A DNA stretch of 64,000 nucleotides from positions 124,001-188,000 of the forward strand of contig SRSI01000004.1 of NCBI GenBank assembly GCA_005656395.1, written 5' to 3'. The position numbers were made by a program, and so were the translations under genes. This DNA is from Strongyloides papillosus. Lineage: Eukaryota > Nematoda > Chromadorea > Rhabditida > Strongyloididae. Below, one piece after another: positions 55,001-64,000 of the stretch. The notes below the pieces were generated by a model, which was given only the letters and a program-made list of their open reading frames with translations, did not search any database and was not told the origin of the DNA. Position 1 is the first letter of the stretch, and the number at the start of each line of letters is the position of its first letter.

Positions 55001-56336
55001 ATACTTATGAGATTTGAGAAAAAAAATACATTTTTTTAAATTATAACAATAATAACATCCAAATATAAATGTTATATTTATATAAACTATTTCACTTCGC
55101 AAAGAGATAGTTTTCTATTTTATATTTTTGCCTCAAAAAAATTAATACTACATTTATAGATATATTCACATACATATACTTTATGTCAGTTATTGCATAT
55201 TAATAGTTTTATATTTTTTGGCAATTTTATGTTAATATCATAAACCTCTAATTTTTTATTGTAAAATATGATATTAATTTTTAAAAAAAAATGATTTTTG
55301 CTAGTAACAGAAGAATTATGAATTTTTTTTGCAAGCTTATTTGTATAATTTTTTATATATTATCCTTTGTATATGTAATTATAAATTAAAGACTTTTATT
55401 ATACATAAAATTTTAAGTTTAACCTTTGTTTTGTCTTTTATTGAAACTGAAGAAAAATAATAAGGTATTATTTTGTTATATTTTAGAAAATCACCATAAA
55501 ATTGAAGATCAAGAGTTAGCAAAAAGTGGTAATATTTCTAAGCGCTCAAAATCTATGTCAACATTGGATGATGGTAATTTAAAGAAAGGTAATAATTCAA
55601 ATAATGAAACTACGTCTTATGATGATAGTGAACTTTCAAGTACATTAGAACGTGCCTTTATGAAACAACTACATGATGTTGTTTGTAAACTTGAGTATAA
55701 AAATTAAATATGTCAAATGAGTATGATAATGAGGATAATCTTTGCGTTACCGTTAAATCTACTGAAGAAGATTTACAAAATTGGTTGATAGCTAAAGGAT
55801 TTAGTAGAAAGATTATTAAAATGTTTGAGAAATGTAATGGTAGAAATGCATTTTTATTAGATAAAGAAGTTTTTAAAAAATACTGTGGAAAGGAAGGAGA
55901 CAGATTGTATAGTTTATTATTAATTGAAAAAAATAAGTCTGGTTACAAAACATATACATCAAGAGAATTAGAATTACTATTACAACATAGAAAAACAAAA
56001 ACTGAGAAAGATAATGATGGTGATAGAAGTGAGCCGATTCAACGTCCCCCATCAGTACTTCAAGGTATAGATTTTTCAGAAGATGAAGAGACATATTATA
56101 GAGAAGTCGAACATTTTATAAATGGTACTACAATTAAACAAGATAAATGTTATCATGTGAGACAAATAAGTTTAGACTCTCTTTCAAATAATAGTTGCAA
56201 TTTTGAGAAGATAGAAGGAGAGACAAAAAAATATGGTGAAGATGTTTTAAAGGATTTATATGATAAGTATAAAGCACCAACTAGTGTTTCACAAAACGAT
56301 ACCAATAACTCACATTTGATCGCTGCTTACTATTAA
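52020..56336 (+). CDS. eps-8: EPS8 homolog, actin-capping/bundling adaptor with two C-terminal forms (three frame breaks)
   Basis: Exons 52020..53560, 53607..54238, 54291 onward. The short form ends at 54482; the long form splices from 54459 (donor GTGGAG) to 55487..56336. Lengths 788 and 1064 residues once three single-base losses are allowed. EPS8 caps and bundles actin at microvilli and signals to Rac. Seen: the PTB domain (from YSVEHLATFAVGRQFGLQSP, about 68-205), an Arg/Glu-rich coiled segment (about 515-565), an SH3 domain (about 650-710; ELTVSRGELLELL, NWWQC, GFVPKTIL) and, only in the long form, the SAM-like actin-binding effector region (about 873-930; DLQNWLIAKGFSRK). C. elegans eps-8 also has A and B forms with and without this region. 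Frame breaks near 52312-52316, 53778-53782 and 55697-55703 all sit in A-runs. Confidence 0.9.
54460..54482 (+). other. Alternative 3' end of eps-8 (short form)
   Basis: If the GTGGAG donor at 54460 is not used, translation runs on for seven codons (GEFRYF-type ending) to TAA at 54480-54482. If it is used, C plus AA from the exon at 55487 makes a glutamine and the frame opens into the effector-region exon. The intervening 1027 bases would hold the short form's 3' UTR. Confidence 0.6.
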
Positions 56337-57860
56337 TTTAATTTTTTTCAATCAATCAAAAAATTTTTATACCCTAATTTTTATAACAAATAACAATAAA
56401 TTAGATTAAAACATTATAATTTTGCAGAAAAAAATGAAAAAGAAAGAAAATGTTATAAAAGTTATAAAATAATTGTTTGTAATCACATTAAATTCATTCA
56501 AAATAATTTTCATCTTTTAATTAACCTCACTACACATATATTTTATTGCATTTAAGAGGAAATAAAGATTACTATAATTTATATCAATATTAATTTGTGT
56601 TAATGGAAATGGAATAATTAATTTTTTTTATGTTTCAGTATGTCCCAATTTTTAAATGTTGTTATGAAGATGAACTAAATTTAAAATTTTTGAGAGACAA
56701 AGTTTGAATAGTATAAAAACATAATTATAAAATAACAGTATTAAAAAAGTGTTACAAATTATTTATTTATTTTTTTCCTTTATAATTAACGTATATTCTT
56801 TAAATTCACAAAATTCTACTAATTTTTTATAGATTTATCTTTTATAAATAATAGAAATCTGTTATGTAACTGATGTAAAGATGTTAAATTAATTTATTTT
56901 GAAAACAAGATTCAATTTTAATGGTATTTACTGTATTTATTTCGTTAATTAAAATGGGAATATTAGGTAGTAATAACATTATTTTATCTCACTAATTTTT
57001 TAAAATATATTATATTTTTGTTCTAATTATGTACAATAGTTATTTTTTTATACTGTTAATTTTTAACATATTTATATATATATCACTAATTATTGAAAAA
57101 AATTATATATTGTTAATGGATATAAATGAACTATTTTAAGAATATAATTTATTTGACACGAATGATTTTTTCTATCCATGGGATACAAATAAGGTGGCAG
57201 AATTAATTTATTTTCATCAATAAAGATTAATAATATTATCTTCAAAATTTCTCTAAAAATTATTTTGTTAATTAAATTCAAATATCTTTTTATTGTTTAA
57301 TACGCCGTAAAAAATGAGAAAAAATTAATAGTAATACTATTTTTTGACTATTTAAATGTTTTATACAAATTAATTGATAAGTATTCTTAGAAATTGTTGG
57401 ATTTCTTTGTATTCTTAAATCTTCCTAAAATCACCTGGAATTATCTCTTTTAACAATTAAAGATCTTTTCGATAATTTTTAAATAATAATCAACCGGAAA
57501 AATCTCTATATACATTTTATTATTAAATACGTTTTGTATCCAAAAATTAGGATTTAAGTATGGTCATTATGTCATTGTTAATGCTCTCTTCTTTAATATA
57601 GGTTACCGATTTTAAGAGAAAGTCAAATAAAATTGAAATCAAACTAGGAACAAGAAATTATTATTATAAATAAATTTAATAAGTAGAGAAAAAAGAATAT
57701 AAATAGTGTAGGAATCTGGCAATAATGTTGAAGATTTAAAGTTTACTGTAAAAATGTTCATAATCATTATATCAATCTATTTTCTTATTTACTTTTAATT
57801 TCATATTTTTATTATCACAATTTTTATTGTTTAAAAATATTATTGTTTTTTTACATTTTT
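56337..57860. other. AT-rich intergenic DNA
   Basis: I see no gene; the first part is the probable eps-8 3' UTR. Confidence 0.5.
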
Positions 57861-57862
57861 AG
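57861..57862 (+). promoter_or_regulatory. Probable spliced-leader acceptor
   Basis: ACATTTTTAG ends 11 bases before the ATG at 57874 of the channel gene. Confidence 0.55.
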
Positions 57863-57873
57863 ATATATTTATT

Positions 57874-59229
57874 ATGTATACGTCAAACCAGAATCTTTTT
57901 TTATTATTTTTAACATTGTTGATATTATCAATTACCATAGAAACATTAGAGCAAAATTCTGCTTCAACATGCGTTGACTCTGATTTAAAATGTTCATTGT
58001 GGGCTAGTCAGGGAGAATGTCAAAGTAATGCCATGTGGATGATGGCTAATTGTAGAAGATCTTGTCAAAGTTGTCAAGGTGGTGATCGTGCATGGAAATT
58101 ACGTCAATTTTTAGCACAAACATACACTAATTCATCATCAAATGCCACTAAAATCGTTAATGTTGAAAGTGTTCGCCTCAACCACGTTGAAATGGATGAA
58201 GTCAAACAAATGGTTAAGGTTTTTGGACGTATGGTTTTTAGTTGGAATGACTCAAAAGTTTCATGGGATAAAGATCAATGGGGAATTTCATGGTTAAATT
58301 TTTATTGGGTTCAAATATTCACCCCACAACTTGTTCAAATTAATGGTCCAGCTAATTCACCAGGAACAATAACATCAAAGGTTCTTGCAGCAAATTATAC
58401 AGGGCAAGTATATATGTGGACAGATTTTAATTTTGCTGTTCCATATAATTTTGTCTATAAAGAATACCCAAATGACTATCAAAGAGTTTGCTTTAAATTT
58501 GATGATAAAAGATATTTTTCTGTTAGATTTACAGTCTCACCAGAATTGAGTAATAAACAACATGCTGAGTTATCAGAAGTACATATATCTGGGTGGACGG
58601 TAGAAAACTTGTCTGTTACAGATTCAAAATATGTCATTTCTATTCTCGGAGACTGGAAAAGAGATCCTTTTGATATTGAAACAAACAATTGTGAATTGTG
58701 TATTGGTTTAAGGAGAAATGCTGTGTATTATTATACTGAAATTATGCTCCCAGCATTGGTAACAACAATAATGACAATATGTTCAGTATTATTTCATTTA
58801 TCACATACACAAAGTGGTGTTCTTGCTTTCTCAATGTTATCCCAAATACTTTCATTAGTACTTCTTAATTCTAGAATGCCTACATATACCTCTACAACAC
58901 CTCAGATCGGTAAGGTTCCATATTCTAATTATTAAATTCTCTTCTTTTTAGTGATTTATGCTGGATTTAATCTCTCAGCCACAGCTATCCTCTTTATTAG
59001 TAGTTTAATGTTTAAAAAAATGTCACACTCTACAAATCGTGTACCACCGCCACATCAATTAACAATAATTTGTGATTTAATTAACAGAATACTTCCATTA
59101 TTCTCAAAGGAATCAGACTCAAACTCGGAAGGGGAATACTTCAAAATAGCACATTCATTTAATGTACTTTTATATGCTATCGCAACATTTGCATATATCA
59201 TTGCAATAACATCAGTTTTTATAATATAA
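57874..59229 (+). CDS. Cys-loop ligand-gated channel subunit with N-terminal ShK domain
   Basis: Exons 57874..58909 and 58952..59229, intron 42 bases, 437 residues. A signal peptide (about 1-23) is followed by a ShKT domain with cysteines at 33, 40, 49, 60, 64 and 67 in exact ShKT spacing (6-8-10-3-2). The ligand-binding domain follows (about 72-285) and then four membrane helices: about 288-308, about 315-337, a third starting at the exon border (YAGFNLSATAILFISSLMF) and a last one at the C-terminus. The segment between helices 3 and 4 is short. The conserved YPxDxQxxC end of the Cys-loop is present (C206), but the partner position 192 is asparagine. Ligand and ion selectivity cannot be read off. 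It belongs to the divergent nematode LGC-type receptors; I name no orthologue. Confidence 0.9.
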
Positions 59230-60679
59230 ATTAAAACTATACTTTAATAATAAAAAATATTTATATTTACTTATATGGTTCCAAAAATATTTTTTTTTTT
59301 CAATCAAAACCAATAATAATAGAAATTATAAAATGTTTTATAATTTTATCAATCTTTTTTATGTTAATAAATTTTTTAACATATATCTAAAATTATTTTT
59401 CTTTAACTCTTTTATATTATTTTCTCTATTAAATATGATTTATTTAATTATAGTAGAAAAAGTTTAAAAAAAAATATCTTTTTATAGAATAAGGAAAAAG
59501 CGATGAAAATCAAATCAAATTGCTTATCTTCTAATATTCAGCGTAATTTTGTTTCTTTCACTTAAATTATTGCATATTTGACATTTAAACTCTATGGAAT
59601 TGATGAAAAATCAGAATTTATGCTTTAAAACTATCAATTACTTTGATTAATGATAATGTTTTCACTATTCAAAGCATTTTAAATAAAAAAAATATTTTTC
59701 TTTCATCCAATCATCACAAATATTTACAAAACTTTTTTTTACAAAGTACAATGATTTGATATGAAAGGATAAAAAATGCATATACATCTGACTTGTTTTT
59801 TTTATTTTTAAATCTTTTATCTATCAAACAATTGAAATGATATCTTTATTGAGAAGAATTTTCTGTTAAATGTTAGTTTATCATTTTTAAATAACTCACT
59901 TATTAAACAATAACTTTCTTTTGAAAGAAATAAAATTAATGTTTATATAGGAATTTTTGTCCATCAGATTTGGTAGCATTTAAATTTAGAAGCAAATATC
60001 TTATTATGGTATAGCAAGAAATATGACAATTTTCCTATATAAACAAAAGTAGTTCTCTTCCTTAGAGAAAACCTCCTTTAAAATAAGTTATATATCAGAA
60101 AAGATTTCTCAATGTTTTATAAATCGGGTATCCTCTTTGTAGAAAGAAAACTATAAAATTATACCACTTTTAGCATTTTCTTTAAATAATCTGTTAACTA
60201 AATTTTTTAGGCTCATATATTTTTTACAGTACTATTAAATGAATAGATTTTAGCTAAAACATTGAAGATGGATCGACTTAAACATGACACGTATTTTTGA
60301 TAAAACTACAAATAAAATTGTTATTTAAATGATTTACTATAAAATGTATTTATTTCCATTTTTCTATACTTTTTTCATTTAAAGATGATTCTAATTTTTC
60401 TCTAAATAGTGTAATAACTTTTTTAAATATTTAAAGTATATTTTATTATATATTGCTATAATTTCTTTTAGCTGCTAAATCTTAACACTAACTTCTAAAA
60501 CTTCATCTTATAGATAATATTTCCTCCATTATTTGTAGTAAATTTTCATGCGCTAGAGAACAATTGAATATAATTGAAAGAATTGTTTACTTCAATAATA
60601 ATTAACCATAATTTACAAACAACACACAACCAGAAATTTTTTTTTCCATTTTTATAACACTAAATATTATCTTATTTAC
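59230..60679. other. AT-rich intergenic DNA
   Basis: No gene or RNA signature recognised. Confidence 0.5.
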
Positions 60680-60681
60680 AG
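60680..60681 (+). promoter_or_regulatory. Probable splice acceptor before the PPxY membrane-protein gene
   Basis: CTTATTTACAG ends four bases before the ATG at 60686. It may be a trans-splice acceptor; an upstream coding exon is possible because no signal peptide follows. Confidence 0.45.
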
Positions 60682-60685
60682 AGTC

Positions 60686-61526
60686 ATGGTTGCTATTAAG
60701 CCTGAAAACAACTTAACACTATTATTTAATCATGAATTTATAAAATCAACAACTTTATCAACATTAGAAAAAATAAATATAACGGATAAAAATGATGTAA
60801 TGCATTTTTGTAAAAAGCAATTAAAAATAAGTCGTGTGGCATGTTGTAATATTGTTAAATTATTAAATGACACTAATAAACTACCATTTTGTGATTTTCT
60901 TATCTCAGGACAACAAACACTAACGGTAATTTTATTTAAATTCTAATATTTTTTTTATCTTTTGTTAGATAAATAATACTTATAATAAACCAGTTTATTT
61001 AGAATATCCAAATGATGTTCATGAAGATCACGTAACATTTATTTTTGGTATAGCTTTATTAATATCAATAGCAGGACTTTGTACATTTATACTATCAAAA
61101 TTGACGAGACCAAATATGTTTGGTAGAGTTCCAATTAGTTATATGACTAATTCATCTCAAGCAAATGATTGTAGGCATTTAATGTGGCTTCCATATTGTA
61201 ATTATCGTGGTTCATCCATGCTTCTATATCTACGTGGGGTAACATGCGGTAATGGAAGATTATCCAATGTTACAGGATCGAATTCAACATCTTTAAGTAT
61301 TGTCTCACAATCCTCTCTTAATTTTCTTCCATCATACCAATCCGCTGCTTCATGTCCATCAACAACACCAATGACGATGTCAACAATAATATCTCCGATA
61401 TCACTACCACCACCGGCATATGATGAACATAACGATGATCAAATAACACCTAACAATAAATTTGATATCAAATCTGTTAATGATTACAATTCAAATGTAA
61501 TACCTCTTTTAGGAAAAAGAGGATAA
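60686..61526 (+). CDS. Single-pass membrane protein with PPxY tail, unknown function
   Basis: Exons 60686..60925 and 60969..61526, intron 43 bases (GTAATT to TTTGTTAG), 265 residues. The N-terminal part (1-101) has several cysteines (FCKKQLKISRVACCN) and N-x-T/S sites (NLT at 9, NIT at about 31, NNT at 82), as in an extracellular domain. The membrane helix is about 102-122 (VTFIFGIALLISIAGLCTFI). The tail is Ser/Thr-rich and holds PPPAY, a PPxY motif that binds WW domains of Nedd4-type ubiquitin ligases. There is no clear signal peptide from this ATG, so either it is a reverse signal-anchor (type III) protein or a 5' exon is missing. No family recognised. Confidence 0.75.
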
Positions 61527-63867
61527 AAGAGTAAAAAAACACCAAAAGTGCAATGTAAAAAAACTAAATTATAAATATCAAAAATTTAATTTGCAGGAAT
61601 ATTATAAACAAATTATGTAGAATATTGACTAAAAAAACTATAAGTTGGATAGAATTTTTAATACTATTATAAGATTTTTAAACTAAAGATGATTGATATA
61701 TAGAAATAAGACGGGATTTTGTTGGAAAATATTAAATTAAACTTTTTTATTAAATCAAAAAAAATTTTTTATTTTAAAATAACAAAATTTGTTAGCATCA
61801 TATAAAATTAAATTTTCTTTATCTAAGATAATGTTTTATAATTAAGTAAATAAAAACCATAAATTGTTTTCAACCAATTATTTATAAATTACTATCTTAA
61901 TTGTAAAGAAATTATATTCATAATTGATAATGTGTTTTTTGTTGTTGTTTCTTTTAATTAAATAAAAAATAACTTTAATAAATGCTTACTAAAATAATAT
62001 TTTCTTTTTATTATAAAAAAAGGATGTAAAGTGTTTTAAAAATTTTTTTATTTTAAATCAATTATCATTTTATTTTAAATGAATCGTTTAAAAAAGTGTT
62101 AGTGTTGTCATAACATAAAAGATAAAATTATATTTTTTTCTACAAAATGTTTAAAGTATTTAGTAAATGTTTTACCTTAATGAAAGTGTACTTTTCATAT
62201 TATTTGTTGAGGCATGATTTTGGATTAAAAGATTTTCTTCTTTCCTTTATAAATAGTTTATTACTTCTTTAATAACTTTTAGTGTCTATACTTAAAAGAA
62301 AAAGTAATATTTGTATATTTAAAAATGAAGTGAATGTAAGTTGTTAGTTAAGAATTGATAATAAATTTTTTAAAAAATATATTTTATCCAATTGCCTTCC
62401 AAAAAGGTTTTAATACTTGATGATGTCATGAGAATATTCATCTATTCCACTTTGAAATATAATTTAGGTAAATTCATTTACGGGTTTTAGACATATTTCA
62501 ATAGTTTTGACAACTTTTTTTACCGTCTTTTTTTCCTTATATAAATTGAATAATATTAAGAATTTTTAATAACAAATTTTAATAGTGATATTTTAACTAT
62601 TCGAAAAACTTTATCCTAATATATAAATGATATAAAAATGGCATGATAAATAAATTCTCTCAAATGATATGTATAAATATATACGTATATATATCAAAGG
62701 CAAATCTTTATGTAATGATCCAAAAAATTTTTATTAAATTTTCTTTATGATAAGAAAATACTTATAAACAGTCAATCAAATATAATAAATTGTAGTACTA
62801 GCAACTACAGAAACCTAAAAATGTATTTATAATATAAAATTTTACACGGTTCAGAAAAACCGTTTATTGTTATAGTCTAAATTTTTATATTTTTTTTTAA
62901 AATGTCTCTTTAAATTACAATACATGTGTATAAATATCAATACATTACGTAAATCCTTTATATAATGATAAATCTTAAAAACCTTAAAGCTTTTAAAATT
63001 CATTTGTTTTCTAATTGAATTTTAATGGAATTTTAGAATATTTTTATTACTTTAAAACAGTATTTTAACCTATCTTTAAGTTTTTTTAAGTTGCTATTTT
63101 TTGTACAATAGTAATTTATTCACAACTAAAAATTTCTATATACATATTTTTATAAATATATGTATTTAAAAATCATTAAGTTAATCGGAGATTAATTTTA
63201 TATCTAAAAAAATTATATCCGAGTTGTATAAATTATACTCTTTTACAATTATATACATATACAATTTTTTATGATTCGTAATTTTAAGCATTCATTTGTT
63301 GATAGAAAGTAGTGATTAAACTTCTGTCAAGAAAATTAAGCACGCTTCGGTAATAACTTTTTATATAATTTTAACGTTTATAAATATCCTGAAACTTCGA
63401 AATACTAGAAAAGAGTATTTTAATAGTTTATATGCTTTTGTCACATTTTAAATATTTTTGTTTTTGAATAAGTTTAATAAAATCTTTTCATTATTTTTGT
63501 TCCATATTTCATTATATATATATATCAAAGTACTTCTCAAAAATATTTATTTTTATATAATTCTACATATAATCCTTAAACTTATTATTATCATTAAAAA
63601 ATAATTTTCTAGAAGACTTATAATTTTATTAATTGACAGAACGATTATGTTTTTACTTTCCATATATTACAAAAAAAAATTTTTTCAACCGTATTATTTT
63701 TCTTTTTATGATATATTTTTATTACAAAAATCTTAAGATTTATCATAACACTATTGTTAATATTTTAAAAAAAATTTTTTATGATATACCTTTAAGCATT
63801 AAATTTTATTAAACATTGAAAACTTTTTCTCAATTTTTAAAATTTCCCTTAATTATTTAAAAGTAAA
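61527..63867. other. AT-rich intergenic DNA
   Basis: I see no gene. A small perfect stem (ACGGTT-CAGAAA-AACCGT, about 62846-62863) is the only structured element noticed. Confidence 0.5.
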
Positions 63868-64000
63868 ATGTCTACATTTCGAAATGAAACATATATTGAA
63901 ATTTTTCCTGCATATAAAGAACCAGAAACAACTGCATTCGTAATAGCTTTTGCATATATGATATGTCTCCTTGTTGGTATTTGTGGTAATACTTCGATGT
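63868..64000 (+). CDS. Class A (rhodopsin-like) GPCR, N-terminal fragment, probably peptide receptor
   Basis: Forty-four codons before the window ends. A short hydrophilic N-terminus with an N-glycosylation site (NET, residues 6-8) leads into a hydrophobic helix, AFVIAFAYMICLLVGICGNT, whose G-N pair is the TM1 hallmark of rhodopsin-family receptors. The spacing resembles neuropeptide receptors of nematodes. Ligand class is inference, and the rest of the gene lies to the right. Confidence 0.68.
   Translation, partial: MSTFRNETYIEIFPAYKEPETTAFVIAFAYMICLLVGICGNTSM

Noticed and set aside
55426..56336. Two small genes downstream of eps-8
   Set aside because: They are two frames of one exon, split by a single missing A near 55700. 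Together they form the EPS8 effector region, which has no reason to stand alone.
62846..62863. Perfect 6-base stem with A-rich loop
   Set aside because: Too short for a microRNA precursor and not adjacent to a gene end; a chance hairpin is likely.

Overview
The window looks like nematode nuclear DNA, most likely from a Strongyloides-type (clade IV) worm. It is extremely AT-rich, its introns are mostly 37-130 bases, and nearly every gene has a T-rich 'TTTTAG' acceptor a few bases before its ATG, as expected for spliced-leader trans-splicing. The protein complement is nematode-like: a gcs-1-type glutamate-cysteine ligase, an EPS-8 with two C-terminal forms, an MKS-5/RPGRIP1L ciliary scaffold, a fatty-acid-binding protein and a ShK-domain ligand-gated channel. 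Species assignment is inference.

Layout. 1-1949 (-): 5' part of mon-2. 3492-5542 (+): gcs-1, divergent from mon-2. 5914-6433 (-): a small, previously unlisted-type single-pass membrane protein. 8775-9273 (-): fatty-acid-binding protein. 10105-10870 (+): decayed membrane-protein gene. 11312-16644 (-): full-length MRP-type ABC transporter with two tandem 156-base mutually exclusive exons. 18953-19691 (-): dead Ras-like GTPase gene. 20.8-38.0 kb is a transposon-rich block: two internally deleted mariner elements, an RTE-like LINE corpse, a 1.46-kb foldback element, and four copies of one non-autonomous TA-flanked terminal-inverted-repeat family, one nested inside another. Pieces of an unrecognised gene (30264-35036) are scattered between these insertions. 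38847-42977 (-): mks-5. 43384-44008 (-): putative secreted proline-rich protein. 44.0-52.0 kb: an 8-kb AT-rich gap with no gene that I can support. 52020-56336 (+): eps-8. 57874-59229 (+): ShK/Cys-loop channel. 60686-61526 (+): single-pass membrane protein with a PPxY tail. 63868-64000 (+): start of a class A GPCR.

The genes do not form an evident pathway or operon; they are ordinary single-copy housekeeping and signalling genes with long AT-rich spacers. The most interesting items are the MRP mutually exclusive exons, the ShK channel that has lost one cysteine of its Cys-loop, the nested transposon with a readable empty site, and the gene dismembered by insertions. mks-5 and eps-8 together carry five frame breaks, four in A-runs and one in a TA repeat. 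Each is repaired by one base (or one TA unit), and all exon phases then agree, so I regard them as probable assembly indels rather than biology. I see no new defence, CRISPR or secretion-type system here.
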